64,000 bases of DNA, from NCBI RefSeq assembly GCF_000023325.1, contig NC_012785.1:620001-684000 (forward strand). The letters are read 5' to 3'. Shown one piece after another: positions 24,587 through 33,732 of the stretch. The translations under genes and the position numbers were made by a program. This stretch comes from Kosmotoga olearia TBF 19.5.1. GTDB taxonomy: Bacteria > Thermotogota > Thermotogae > Petrotogales > Kosmotogaceae. The notes under the pieces were generated by a model. That model was not told the DNA's origin. It was given only the letters and a program-made list of their open reading frames with translations, and did not search any database. Each line of letters opens with the position of its first letter. Position 1 is the stretch's first letter.

Positions 24587-25246
24587 TTAAACTTTTATTG
24601 GCATCTCACTGACGTTATCCGGAATGATCAATTTTGCCTCTGTCTGTTCAAGCACCTGATCAACTGTAACACCGGGAGCAACTTCTTTCAATAACAGTCC
24701 ATCTTCTGTAGGTTCGATAACTGCTAGATCCGTTACCACAAGATCGACGGGTCTAACGGAAGTTAACGGCAGAGTGCATCTCTTAACCAATTTTGGCCTT
24801 CCTTTAGCTGTGTGTGTCATAGCAACGATAACACGTTTGGCCCCGGTAACGAGATCCATTGCTCCCCCCATACCGGGAACCATTTTGCCAGGAATCATCC
24901 AGTTGGCGAGCATACCCTTTTCATCTACTTGGAGAGCACCAAGGACAGTCACGTCAAGATGACCTCCCCGTATAAGCCCAAAAGACATTGCACTATCGAA
25001 AGTCATAGCCCCGGGGAGGGCTGTTACGTATTGTCCGCCCGCGTCGGTAAGATCTTGGTTTTCCATACCCGGTTCTGGAACGGGCCCCATCCCAATAATT
25101 CCGTTCTCAGATTGGAAAAAAACCTGTATTCCTTCAGGAATATAATTCGCAACCAGTGTTGGAATGCCTATACCAAGATTAGCGAGATTTCCATCTTTCA
25201 ATTCAAGTGCCACACGCCTTGCTATTAATTCCTTAGGATTCATCAT
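24587..25246 (-). CDS. atoA: 3-oxoacid CoA-transferase subunit B
   Basis: A 219-residue beta subunit of the type I CoA-transferase family. LGIGIPTLVANYIPEG and the SENGIIGMG motif bearing the catalytic glutamate are clear, as is GGAMDLVTGAKRVIVAM. It moves CoA between acetyl-CoA or succinyl-CoA and short-chain 3-oxoacids such as acetoacetate. It overlaps the alpha-subunit gene at ATGATG, and its partner enzyme thiolase lies just upstream, implying acetoacetate/acetyl-CoA interconversion. Confidence 0.93.
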   Translation of the reverse strand: MMNPKELIARRVALELKDGNLANLGIGIPTLVANYIPEGIQVFFQSENGIIGMGPVPEPGMENQDLTDAGGQYVTALPGAMTFDSAMSFGLIRGGHLDVTVLGALQVDEKGMLANWMIPGKMVPGMGGAMDLVTGAKRVIVAMTHTAKGRPKLVKRCTLPLTSVRPVDLVVTDLAVIEPTEDGLLLKEVAPGVTVDQVLEQTEAKLIIPDNVSEMPIKV

Positions 25247-25896
25247 TTACACCCCCCAACGACAATATAATCTACAAGTACCCCAGGGATGTGCACTTCA
25301 TCAGGCGGAATAGCACCTACAGGAACAACTTCCTCCACTTCCACTATGACAACATCCCCTGCCATTACCATGAGAGGATTGAAATTTTTAGCCGTGAGAG
25401 AGAAAACGAGATTGCCAAAATAATCAGCTTTTTTTGCCTTTATAAGCGCAACATCCGCCCTAAGTGGAAGCTCGATCAGATACTTTTTGCCATCGAGTTC
25501 GATGGTCTGTTTGCCTTCTTCCACAACCGTTCCGACACCGGTTGGAGTTAAAATGCCCCCCAGTCCAACTCCACCGGCGCGAACTCTTTCTGCAAGCGTC
25601 CCCTGTGGGATGAGTTCTACTTCCAATTCCTTTTCTATCATTTGCCGCTGGGTTTCAGGGTTTGTGCCGATATGCGAAGCAATAACCTTTTTCACAAGCT
25701 TGTTAACGATGAGTTTTCCGATTCCTTTGTCTGGAAACGCTGTATCGTTGGCTATAACGGTAAGACCACCCTTTTTCGCTTTGATTATTTCATCTATCAA
25801 AGTCTCCGGACTGCCGCAACCAAGAAATCCCCCTATCATCACAGTCGCACCCTCTGGAATTAAATCAACCACTTCCTTACTTTTGATGACCTTCAC
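25243..25896 (-). CDS. atoD: 3-oxoacid CoA-transferase subunit A
   Basis: A 217-residue alpha subunit with VMIGGFLGCGSPETLIDEI near the N-terminus, GTLAERVRAGGVGLGGILTPTGVGT for CoA binding and ALIKAKKADYFGNLVF. The GTG at 25896 has GGAGGAT at good spacing; an upstream ATG lies beyond that site. Together with the B subunit it forms the heteromeric transferase. The gene is 72 nt downstream of the thiolase on the same strand. Confidence 0.93.
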   Translation of the reverse strand: MKVIKSKEVVDLIPEGATVMIGGFLGCGSPETLIDEIIKAKKGGLTVIANDTAFPDKGIGKLIVNKLVKKVIASHIGTNPETQRQMIEKELEVELIPQGTLAERVRAGGVGLGGILTPTGVGTVVEEGKQTIELDGKKYLIELPLRADVALIKAKKADYFGNLVFSLTAKNFNPLMVMAGDVVIVEVEEVVPVGAIPPDEVHIPGVLVDYIVVGGCK

Positions 25897-25968
25897 CTTA
25901 GATCCTCCCTTCGGATTCCAAGTCATGGTTAGGACTACTTAGATCCTTATCAGGAACAACGGACTAAC

Positions 25969-27174
25969 TCAGATTCTCTTTATAATAATGGCTGTTCCCA
26001 TTCCACCACCAATACACAGCGTGGCAAGGCCGAGTTCAACTCCGCGTTTCATCATTTCATAAAGCAAGGTCACAACTATTCTGTTTCCACTACAACCTAT
26101 CGGGTGTCCAAGAGCTATGGCACCTCCATTGACGTTTGCTCTTTCAATTACATAATCTTTGCTGACTCCATACATTTCATTCCATTTACGGATAACCCCG
26201 AGTGTTTGCACAGCAAAAGCTTCATTTGCCTCGATAAGATCGATATCTGTGAACTTTAGACCTGCATATTTGAGGGCATTATCGGTTGCGGGAACCGGCC
26301 CAAGCCCCATAACCATCGGATCGACTCCACCCTGTCCCCAGGCAATAACTTCCGCCAGAGGTTTCAAACCGTGAGCTTTTACGTAATCCTCGCTTGCGAG
26401 AATAACTGCACTGGCTCCATCGTTAATGGTAGAGGAATTTCCAGCGGTTACTGTTCCATCTTTCTTGAAAGCAGGTCTTAACCTTGCAAGTTTTTCAATG
26501 CTGGTTTCTCTGGGACCTTCGTCGGTATCAAAAATCCTGGTCTGTTTTTTCTCAACAACCTCAACGGGTACTATCTCGTCTTTGAATTTCCCTGCAGCAA
26601 TTGCCGCACGAGCGCGATTCTGGCTTTCAAGGGCATATTCATCCTGTTCTTCACGAGATATTTCGAACCGGGAAGCGATTTCTTCGGCGGTTATACCCAT
26701 GTGAACCTGGTTAAAAATATCAGTAAGACCGTCAAACACCATGTGGTCAGTCATCTTCATATCGCCAAATTTAGCTCCAAACCTCGCCTTATAATCGACC
26801 AGATACGGTGCCTGAGACATGTTTTCCATACCGCCTGCTACCACAAGATCGGCCTCACCATAAGCGATATCTTTAGCACCAATAATGATAGACTTCATAC
26901 CGCTCCCACAAACCATATGAACTGTGTAAGCTGGAACTTCCACAGGAATTCCCGCATAAATAGAAGACTGTCTGGCCGGACCCATACCCTGACCTGCCAT
27001 AAGAACATTACCAACGATAACTTCATTAATATCTGAAGGTTCAACACCGGCCTGGTCGATAGCCGCCTTAATCGCTATAGAACCAAGTTTTGGTGCAGAA
27101 ATACTCTTAAGGCTTCCACCGAATACACCAATAGCCGTTCTTTTAGCTCCAACAATAAAAACTCTTCTTTTCAC
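25969..27174 (-). CDS. atoB: Acetyl-CoA acetyltransferase (thiolase)
   Basis: A 401-residue thiolase. The acylated Cys is in [11 protein letters not shown] (near 88), the catalytic His in [14 protein letters not shown] and the second Cys in [13 protein letters not shown] is present. It joins two acetyl-CoA to acetoacetyl-CoA or cleaves the reverse. The GTG at 27174 follows GGAGGGG. With the CoA-transferase genes it could make or use acetoacetate; no 3-hydroxybutyryl-CoA dehydrogenase or decarboxylase is nearby. Confidence 0.94.
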   Translation of the reverse strand: MKRRVFIVGAKRTAIGVFGGSLKSISAPKLGSIAIKAAIDQAGVEPSDINEVIVGNVLMAGQGMGPARQSSIYAGIPVEVPAYTVHMVCGSGMKSIIIGAKDIAYGEADLVVAGGMENMSQAPYLVDYKARFGAKFGDMKMTDHMVFDGLTDIFNQVHMGITAEEIASRFEISREEQDEYALESQNRARAAIAAGKFKDEIVPVEVVEKKQTRIFDTDEGPRETSIEKLARLRPAFKKDGTVTAGNSSTINDGASAVILASEDYVKAHGLKPLAEVIAWGQGGVDPMVMGLGPVPATDNALKYAGLKFTDIDLIEANEAFAVQTLGVIRKWNEMYGVSKDYVIERANVNGGAIALGHPIGCSGNRIVVTLLYEMMKRGVELGLATLCIGGGMGTAIIIKRI

Positions 27175-27284
27175 GTGTACCCCTCCATTTGTTATAGATA
27201 CTTGAAAAGTTTTATTCAATTTATTCTATCAGGGCGTTTTTGTACATGACAAAATCAGGTTTACGGAATGAGAAACCGTTAATT

Positions 27285-27327
27285 GTGTAAATCTTGAAAA
27301 AACAGGTTTTTGTTACCGAATTTACAC
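27285..27327. promoter_or_regulatory. Inverted repeat GTGTAAAT…ATTTACAC upstream of thiolase
   Basis: Perfect 8-nt arms at 27285-27292 and 27320-27327 are separated by 27 nt in the promoter region between cobO and the thiolase gene. This may be a regulator site for the thiolase operon. Confidence 0.35.
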
Positions 27328-27375
27328 GAATACAAAAACGAGAAGACTACATCAAAAATCTTTTGGTTCTAAAAA

Positions 27376-27891
27376 CTAAAATTCAATCCCTTTTCGAGCA
27401 ATAATCCCTTTCTGGTAGTAATGCTTCACTTCTTTCATTTCGGTAACCAGGTCTGCAATCTCAATAATCTCCTGAGGAGCGTATCTTCCCGTAAGAACCA
27501 CTTCTACATGTTCGGCACGGTTATTTACAGCTTCAATAACCTCAGAAGAGGTTATCAGTTTAAAATAGAGCGCTATATTAACCTCATCCATTACCACCAG
27601 ATCGAAATTCCCTTCTTCCAGCATATTCTTAAGTTTTCTTAGGCCATCTTTGGCGGCTTTTGCATCTTCGTCGCTGGGCTCACCGTGTATGAAACATCCT
27701 CTCCCAAATTGCTCTATAACAAAGTTTGGGAGAAAGTTAGCAGCCTTTAGTTCACTGTAATCCATTCCTTTAACAAATTGCCCAAAGAAAACCTTTTTCC
27801 CGGCGCATACCGCCCTTAAAGCTAATCCCAATGCCGCAGTAGTTTTACCCTTTCCATTTCCTGTATAAACATGAACATATCCTTTACCCAT
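27376..27891 (-). CDS. cobO: Cob(I)alamin adenosyltransferase, CobO/BtuR type
   Basis: A 171-residue P-loop enzyme. HVYTGNGKGKTTAALGLALRA is the family-specific reversed P-loop, FVKGMDYSELKAA and FDLVVMDEVNIAL follow. It attaches the adenosyl group to reduced corrinoids, supplying coenzyme B12 for adenosylcobalamin-dependent enzymes. No other corrinoid gene lies nearby, and no cobalamin riboswitch was recognisable in its short leader, so it probably serves salvage. Confidence 0.93.
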   Translation of the reverse strand: MGKGYVHVYTGNGKGKTTAALGLALRAVCAGKKVFFGQFVKGMDYSELKAANFLPNFVIEQFGRGCFIHGEPSDEDAKAAKDGLRKLKNMLEEGNFDLVVMDEVNIALYFKLITSSEVIEAVNNRAEHVEVVLTGRYAPQEIIEIADLVTEMKEVKHYYQKGIIARKGIEF

Positions 27892-27994
27892 CTTTAAGCC
27901 CCCTAACCAGGTAAGTATCTCTCTCTCAAATATATCATTAACGATGGTATAAAAATCATAAGCTTTAAAATGAGGATTAAAGAAAGCAAAAAGA

Positions 27995-28012
27995 AAGGTT
28001 CGTCCGAACCTT
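27995..28012 (-). terminator. Terminator of ribose operon
   Basis: AAGGTTCG-GA/TC-CGAACCTT hairpin followed on the minus strand by a T-rich run (TCTTTTTG), 42 nt after rbsD. Confidence 0.7.
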
Positions 28013-28053
28013 GGGGAAGTTGCTCAAATTTTGAAGATATGATTTATGTGTAT

Positions 28054-28452
28054 CTAAAAGTCCACGCCTGAAGACAATATAACGTTGGAATATGGAGTAG
28101 CTTCTCCCGTTCTAATATACGCTTTCGAACTCACAGCAGCGATTTTCTTAAACTCCGAATGTTCAACGTAATCAACTGCCGCGTCCGAAAAAAGCTTTAA
28201 TATAGCATTGTGCATTTCCGGGTTTTTATCCACGATTTCTTTCGCTAAAATTATTTTCTCTATAATAAGTTCCTCTCGCAACGCTTTGAGAACATCGATC
28301 AACCTGGGAAAACCTTTGATAATCGACAAATCTACGACTTTAGCGCCGTCAGGTATTGGGAAACCACAGTCACAAACTGTTATTCTGTCCATATGCCCCA
28401 TTTCCGCAGCTATTCTGGCAATCTCCCTGTTTATAATTCCGCTGCGCTTCAT
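28054..28452 (-). CDS. rbsD: D-ribose pyranase
   Basis: A 132-residue RbsD: MKRSGIINREIARIAAEMGHMDRITVCDCGFPIP contains the family's catalytic His and Asp. It converts beta-ribopyranose to ribofuranose, the form used by ribokinase. The start overlaps rbsK by 4 nt (ATGA). It is the last gene of the ribose operon. Confidence 0.95.
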   Translation of the reverse strand: MKRSGIINREIARIAAEMGHMDRITVCDCGFPIPDGAKVVDLSIIKGFPRLIDVLKALREELIIEKIILAKEIVDKNPEMHNAILKLFSDAAVDYVEHSEFKKIAAVSSKAYIRTGEATPYSNVILSSGVDF

Positions 28453-29351
28453 ATCTTCACCCCGCGTTCATCAAGAAAGAACTTGACCTCTTCAAGTGTT
28501 GGGCAAGACGGTTGCGCCCCCATACGTGTAACTGAAATTGCAGCAGCGGCACTGGCAAATTTAACCGCATCGATCATGTCAAGCCCATTTTCGATAGCTA
28601 CCGCGAGAGCCCCGTTGAATGTATCGCCAGCAGCGGTTGTATCTACTGCATCAACCTTGAAAGCACCAAGAGAGAATTCACCAAGTTCTCCAGAAAAGAT
28701 AGTTCCTTTCTCACCAAGTTTCAACAGTACATTTTTACAGCCAAGTTTCTTCAGTTCCTTAATCAACATTTCCGGCGGCAAATCACCTACCAGTGAAACT
28801 GCTTCCGATTCGTTTGGGGTGATTATGTCAACGTACTGAAAGATCTCCTTCGTTATATCTTTCGAAGGTGCTGGATCGAAAATAACGAGTTTTCCCGCTT
28901 CGTGAAATAAACGAGCAGCATGAAGAGTTGCAGAAAATGGAATCTCATTCTGCAACAAAAGCACGTCCGCTTTCAAAAGTTCATCTCTTGCGGACTCCAC
29001 AACACTTTCAGTAAGATAAGCGTTTGCGCCGGGATAGATTACTATCCGGTTGTTACCCGAAGCTTCAACTTCAATTATCGCCATGCCATTGGGAGAATCA
29101 ACTTTTTTAATCCCTTTCTCTAAGCCAGCTTTTTTCAGGCTTTCAACGGCAAACTGCGCATTTCCATCATTGCCTACACATGTCAGGAAATAAACCTCTG
29201 CTCCTAACTTTTTAGCAGCTACTGCTTGATTGGCTCCTTTTCCACCAGGAAAGTAATTTAGTGTTGTGCACTTTTGAGTTTCACCAGCGCGCGTGAAATG
29301 GTCAACCGTGAGAACTACATCAACATTGTTGCTTCCGACTACTGCTATCAT
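28449..29351 (-). CDS. rbsK: Ribokinase
   Basis: A 300-residue ribokinase. The N-terminal GSNNVDVVLTVD, the PGGKGANQAVAAKKLGAEV signature and the C-terminal DTTAAGDTFNGALAVA with the catalytic Asp are all present. It phosphorylates D-ribose to ribose-5-phosphate. The ATG at 29351 follows GGAGGGAT; earlier in-frame codons run through a hairpin and are not translated. Sits between rbsB and rbsD. Confidence 0.95.
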   Translation of the reverse strand: MIAVVGSNNVDVVLTVDHFTRAGETQKCTTLNYFPGGKGANQAVAAKKLGAEVYFLTCVGNDGNAQFAVESLKKAGLEKGIKKVDSPNGMAIIEVEASGNNRIVIYPGANAYLTESVVESARDELLKADVLLLQNEIPFSATLHAARLFHEAGKLVIFDPAPSKDITKEIFQYVDIITPNESEAVSLVGDLPPEMLIKELKKLGCKNVLLKLGEKGTIFSGELGEFSLGAFKVDAVDTTAAGDTFNGALAVAIENGLDMIDAVKFASAAAAISVTRMGAQPSCPTLEEVKFFLDERGVKI

Positions 29352-29361
29352 ACGAATCCCT

Positions 29362-29394
29362 CCACAAAAAACGGAGGGGGGACATTCCCCCTCC
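29362..29394 (-). terminator. Intercistronic hairpin between rbsB and rbsK
   Basis: GGAGGGGGAATG / TCCCCCCTCC stem on the minus strand followed by a GTTTTTTG run and then the rbsK ribosome-binding site. It probably lowers rbsK/rbsD expression relative to the abundant binding protein or protects rbsB mRNA. Confidence 0.65.
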
Positions 29395-29401
29395 TTTTCC
29401 A

Positions 29402-30280
29402 TTATTCATTCACAACAAGTTTTAGATCAACAGGGATATAAATAGAGCCCGTTGTGAGGTACTCGAACGCCTTGAGAACTGCAAGCTCTCCCATCTTGTA
29501 AGGTTGCTGGGCAATGGTCGCAGCCATTTCGCCTTTTTTGACTGCTTCAACAGCATCATCGATGGCATCAAAACCAACTACATAGATTTTTCCAAGCAGT
29601 CCGGCTGCTTTGATCGCCTCAATCGCTCCAAGTGCCATTTCATCGTTCTGGGCAAAAACGGCGTCAATATCTGGATGTGCCTGAAGAATGTTTTCCATAA
29701 CTATTAACCCTTCCGCTCTGTTGAAGTTAGCGGTCTGTTTTGCTACCAGCTTTATCCCGGGGTATTTTGCTATAGCTTCTTCAAAACCTTTTCCGCGATC
29801 TCTCGCAGCGGAAGTTCCAACTATACCTTCCAGTTCAACGACCTTACCTTTTCCACCAAGAAGTTTCGCCACAAATTCACCGGCCATCCTTCCACCGGCA
29901 ACGTTATCAGAAGCGATGTGGCAAACAACCTTTCCACCATTGGAAGCTCTGTCAACTGTTATCACAGGAATGCCGGCATCGTTTGCTTCCTCAACTGCCG
30001 TTACGATTGCATCACTGTCAGTTGGGTTGATGATTATCAGATCTAGACGTTGTTGAATGAAGTCTTCGATATCGCTGAGCTGTTTCGCCGGGTTGTCCTG
30101 AGCATCTGCAACGATAACTTCTACCCCCAATTTACCTGCCATGTCCAGCGCACCGTCTCTCAACGTAACAAAGAACGGGTTGTTGAGTGTCGAAAGAGAC
30201 AGACCTATTCTGTAAGTTGCTCCCAATGCGAAGACTGACACCAAAAGCAATAAACTGAATAACACCAGTACCTTTTTCAT
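29402..30280 (-). CDS. rbsB: Ribose ABC transporter substrate-binding protein
   Basis: A 292-residue periplasmic binding protein with signal peptide (MKKVLVLFSLLLLVSVFALG). The mature part matches RbsB: LSLSTLNNPFFVTLRDGA, DRASNGGKVVCHIASDN and VFAQNDEMALGAIEAIKAAG, VVGFDAIDDA. No lipobox. It delivers ribose to RbsC/RbsA. Confidence 0.95.
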   Translation of the reverse strand: MKKVLVLFSLLLLVSVFALGATYRIGLSLSTLNNPFFVTLRDGALDMAGKLGVEVIVADAQDNPAKQLSDIEDFIQQRLDLIIINPTDSDAIVTAVEEANDAGIPVITVDRASNGGKVVCHIASDNVAGGRMAGEFVAKLLGGKGKVVELEGIVGTSAARDRGKGFEEAIAKYPGIKLVAKQTANFNRAEGLIVMENILQAHPDIDAVFAQNDEMALGAIEAIKAAGLLGKIYVVGFDAIDDAVEAVKKGEMAATIAQQPYKMGELAVLKAFEYLTTGSIYIPVDLKLVVNE

Positions 30281-30321
30281 ACTTAACCCTCCCCTATCAG
30301 AATAGGGGCATATAGCCCCTT

Positions 30322-31251
30322 TTATTTCTGACCCGCACGTTCAGCCATAACGGCGAGCAGTATTACTGCACCTTTTACAGCTTGCTGGTAGAATGGTGAA
30401 ACATTCACCAGGTTCATTCCGTTGTTTATAATCCCCATTACCAGAGCCCCAAATAGTGTTCCAATTATCGAACCCTTACCACCTGAAAGGCTTGTTCCTC
30501 CCAAAACGACCGCCGCTATCGCATCGAGTTCGTACCCCATTCCGAATATCGGTTGAGCACTATTCAACCTTGCTGTTAAAATCAGTGCACTCAATGCTGA
30601 AAGAAGACCGCTAATCATATAAATAATTACCTTGTAACGGTCAACCTTGACGCCGCTCAGCCTTGTGGCTTCTTCATTCCCACCTATTGAATACGTATAT
30701 AACCCGAGTTTTGTATTTGTCAAAATGTAGAATCCCGCGACGAAAACCCCTGCCATTATATAAATTGGAATCGGTACTTGGAGCCATTCACCTCTACCAA
30801 ATTCTCTGAAAGCAGCGGGTAACCCGGTTATTGGTCTACCCTGCGTGTAAACCTGTGTGAAACTTCTCGCAATTGCCATTGTGGAAAGTGTTACAATGAA
30901 AGGCTGAAGCTTCATTCGTGCGATTATAAAACCGTTGAATGTTCCCATAGCGGCTCCGACACCGAGGGCGGCAAGCACACCCCAAAGTATTGATCCGCCC
31001 TTCAAAATCGAAGCTCCCACAACTGCCGAAAGGGCAAAAACAGAGCCTACCGAAAGGTCTATCCCACCAGACAATATCACGAAGGTCATACCAAAAGCCA
31101 TGATTGCATTTATGGAAATCTGCCTGAGAACATTCAGAAAGTTTGACAGCGTCAGGAATCGGTCAGACAAAATGCTGAATAAAATCACGATTCCTAGAAA
31201 ACCTACTATTATGGGGAATTTTCTGAAAAAGTCAATGATTTTCTTCAACAT
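30322..31251 (-). CDS. rbsC: Ribose ABC transporter permease
   Basis: A 309-residue permease with about eight to ten transmembrane helices. FVILSGGIDLSVGSVFALSAVVGA is the hallmark of sugar (CUT2) permeases, and AVVLGGTSLSGGKGSIIGTLFGALVMGIINNGMNLV contains the ATPase contact loop. It starts 5 nt after rbsA ends. It forms the inner-membrane channel. Confidence 0.95.
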   Translation of the reverse strand: MLKKIIDFFRKFPIIVGFLGIVILFSILSDRFLTLSNFLNVLRQISINAIMAFGMTFVILSGGIDLSVGSVFALSAVVGASILKGGSILWGVLAALGVGAAMGTFNGFIIARMKLQPFIVTLSTMAIARSFTQVYTQGRPITGLPAAFREFGRGEWLQVPIPIYIMAGVFVAGFYILTNTKLGLYTYSIGGNEEATRLSGVKVDRYKVIIYMISGLLSALSALILTARLNSAQPIFGMGYELDAIAAVVLGGTSLSGGKGSIIGTLFGALVMGIINNGMNLVNVSPFYQQAVKGAVILLAVMAERAGQK

Positions 31252-31256
31252 TCTCT

Positions 31257-32750
31257 TCAGCCTCCCATAGCAGCAGCTATAATTTTTTCCTGACTCATTT
31301 CTGAACGTTCAAAAACTTCCCTTTGCTTTCCCCGGTGCATAACAAGCACCCTATCACTCATTCCCATAACTTCTGGAAGTTCTGAGGAAATCATTATAAT
31401 ACCAACCCCCTGGTTTGCCAGTTCATTCATGAGCTTATAAACCTCGACTTTGGCTCCAACATCTATTCCTCTAGTGGGTTCAACAAAAATGGCCAATTTT
31501 GGTTTCCTTAAAAGTCCTTTTGCGAGAACAACCTTTTGCTGGTTACCACCCGAAAGATTCGATACTCTTTGCTTAATAGAAGGCGTCTTCACTTCAAGTC
31601 GATTTACCATATCATTCGTGATCCTCTTACCCTCTTTCCAATTCAAATGCCCTAACTTGGAGATAAACTTTGTATTCTGGAGGACAACATTCTCCAGTAT
31701 ATTCAGGACGAGCACCAAACCCTGACTTTTTCTATCTTCCGGTACGAGGATCACTCCTTTTTCGAGAGCGATATCCGGTCTGCTTGGAATCGGATAATCT
31801 TTTCCAAGAAGTTTACATTCTTTCGCAGTTGCCTTTAAGCCCCCATAGATCCCCATTGCGATCCCGCTTTTACCGCTCCCGACAAGCCCGGCGATCCCGA
31901 ATATTTCACCTTTCCTGACATTGAAACTCACATTATGTACATAACCCGGTACATTGAGCTCCCGAACCTCAAAAATGATTTCATCAGAAACTTTGTTTTC
32001 TTTGGGGAACATATTTTCAATCTTTCGTCCTACGACATCCGTAATGAGACGTTCTCTGGTGTAATTGGAGATTTCGTCGGAAGAGATCCTCTGACCATCT
32101 CTTAAAACAGTAACCGTATCAGCAATTTCAAACACTTCTTCCAATCTATGGGATATAAAAATTATCGAAACGCCTCTCTTTTTAAGATTCCTCACATGAT
32201 CAAAGAGCATTTTTGTTTCATGGTCAGTAAGCGTTGCCGTGGGTTCATCCATAACTATGATACGTGCGTTGGTTGCGAGGGCTTTTGCGATTTCAACTAA
32301 CTGTTTTTCCGAAACATTTAGGTCTTTAACAAATTCCGTTGCGGATATAGAAAAACCAAGCTTTTTTAGTAACTCGGAAGCCCGTCTGCAAATATTTTTC
32401 TTCCGTAAATTGAACCAGCTTCCTCCTTCATTCCCAAGATATATATTTTCCGCAACCGTAAGATCCTCAACGAGATTCAATTCCTGATAGATCACCGAAA
32501 TTCCCGCCCTGATAGCCTGAATTGGGCTGGTAAAATTGATAGGCTTTCCATCAAGAATTATTTCCCCTTCATCTGGAGTGTGCACTCCACTTAAAATCTT
32601 TATTAAGGTAGATTTCCCCGCTCCATTTTCACCAACAAGAGCGTGTATTTCCCCATGTTTTAACCGGAAATCTACCTTATTTAGAGCAAGTACACCAGGG
32701 AAACGCTTTGTAATTCCTTTCATTATCAGGATGGGCTCATTTTCTTTCAC
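31257..32750 (-). CDS. rbsA: Ribose ABC transporter ATPase
   Basis: A 497-residue duplicated ABC ATPase. The first half has Walker A GENGAGKSTLIKILSG, signature LNVSEKQLVEIAKAL and IIVMDEPTATLTDHE. The second half has the degenerate VGSGKSGIAMG, LSGGNQQKVVLAKGL and IFVEPTRGIDVG, where VEP replaces the usual DEP and removes a typical Walker B Asp. The GTG at 32750 follows GGGGGAG and overlaps rbsR by 14 nt. Confidence 0.94.
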   Translation of the reverse strand: MKENEPILIMKGITKRFPGVLALNKVDFRLKHGEIHALVGENGAGKSTLIKILSGVHTPDEGEIILDGKPINFTSPIQAIRAGISVIYQELNLVEDLTVAENIYLGNEGGSWFNLRKKNICRRASELLKKLGFSISATEFVKDLNVSEKQLVEIAKALATNARIIVMDEPTATLTDHETKMLFDHVRNLKKRGVSIIFISHRLEEVFEIADTVTVLRDGQRISSDEISNYTRERLITDVVGRKIENMFPKENKVSDEIIFEVRELNVPGYVHNVSFNVRKGEIFGIAGLVGSGKSGIAMGIYGGLKATAKECKLLGKDYPIPSRPDIALEKGVILVPEDRKSQGLVLVLNILENVVLQNTKFISKLGHLNWKEGKRITNDMVNRLEVKTPSIKQRVSNLSGGNQQKVVLAKGLLRKPKLAIFVEPTRGIDVGAKVEVYKLMNELANQGVGIIMISSELPEVMGMSDRVLVMHRGKQREVFERSEMSQEKIIAAAMGG

Positions 32751-33732
32751 GGGTACTCCCCCTAATCTCAAGGGTTGTTTCCAAAAGAACTACATCATTC
32801 TTAATCTCCTCGTTGATCGCGCTGATTAATAATTCAGCCCCGACACGCCCCATTAAATAAGCGTCCTGCCTGACTGTTGTCAAAGGCGGCCGACTCATCC
32901 TTGAAAACAGTATGTCATCAAATCCCGTAACAGAAACGTCTTGCGGTATCCGAAATCCCCGCCTTTCAAGTTCAACCATTGCCCCAAAAGCTATCATGTC
33001 ATTTCCGCAGACAACAGCATCTGGAATATGTTTTAGCTTTTTAACCATTTCAACGCCGCTTTCATAAGTGTACTCTCCAAAAACAATTTCAAAATTGAGG
33101 TCGTTTCTGCCTTCAACAGTATCTTTAAACGCTTTGAGCCTTTCTTTGGCTGAATGAATGATTGGATCACCACTTAAAAAGACGAAGGAACGATGCCCGG
33201 TCTCTATAAGGTAATTCATTAATTTCTTGATACCGCCATAGTTATCAGAAGCAACGCATGAAATAGTTGGACGATTTACAATGTTATCCATCAAAATAGT
33301 TGGGATCTTTTTGGAGATCGCAGAATCTATCAGTGGATTGTTCTCTTCAAGGGTTATTGCGATTAACCCATCTATCTTCCTTGAATAGAATGTGGCAAGA
33401 AGCTCGTTTTCTTTTTCTCTGTCCCCAGAAGAACTGCAGAGTAAAATAATATACCCGAGAGACTTCAAAAAATCTTCTGCCCCTTTCACCATAGAGGAAA
33501 AGAAAGGATTAACAATATCCGGAATCAAAAACCCTATTGTTTTTGTTTGGCCTTTTCTAAGGCTTTGAGCAACTCTATTGGGATGATATCCGAGCTCTCT
33601 GGCGGATGTTAGAACTTTTTCTACCAACTCTTCGCTAACAAAGGAAGTTTTGTTGAAAACCCTTGAAACGGTGGCTATCGATACTCCTGCATGCTTTGCA
33701 ACATCCCTGATACTCACATGTTTTGACTTCAT
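32737..33732 (-). CDS. rbsR: LacI-family ribose operon repressor
   Basis: A 331-residue LacI-type regulator. The helix-turn-helix is SIRDVAKHAGVSIATVSRVFNKTSFVSEELVEKVLTSARELGYHPNRVAQSLR; a periplasmic-binding-protein-like ligand domain follows. The ATG at 33732 has AGGAGGGG upstream. It is first in the operon and an 18-bp palindrome sits just before its ribosome-binding site, so it is likely autoregulated and releases the operator on binding ribose. Confidence 0.9.
   Translation of the reverse strand: MKSKHVSIRDVAKHAGVSIATVSRVFNKTSFVSEELVEKVLTSARELGYHPNRVAQSLRKGQTKTIGFLIPDIVNPFFSSMVKGAEDFLKSLGYIILLCSSSGDREKENELLATFYSRKIDGLIAITLEENNPLIDSAISKKIPTILMDNIVNRPTISCVASDNYGGIKKLMNYLIETGHRSFVFLSGDPIIHSAKERLKAFKDTVEGRNDLNFEIVFGEYTYESGVEMVKKLKHIPDAVVCGNDMIAFGAMVELERRGFRIPQDVSVTGFDDILFSRMSRPPLTTVRQDAYLMGRVGAELLISAINEEIKNDVVLLETTLEIRGSTRERK

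Noticed and set aside
27892-28053. Possible cobalamin riboswitch before cobO
   Set aside because: The leader is too short and AT-rich and lacks a recognisable B12-box; the hairpin there is the ribose-operon terminator.
30301-30325. Terminator between rbsC and rbsB
   Set aside because: GGGGC-TATAT-GCCCC is short and its T-run lies on the plus strand, against the operon; I did not annotate it.
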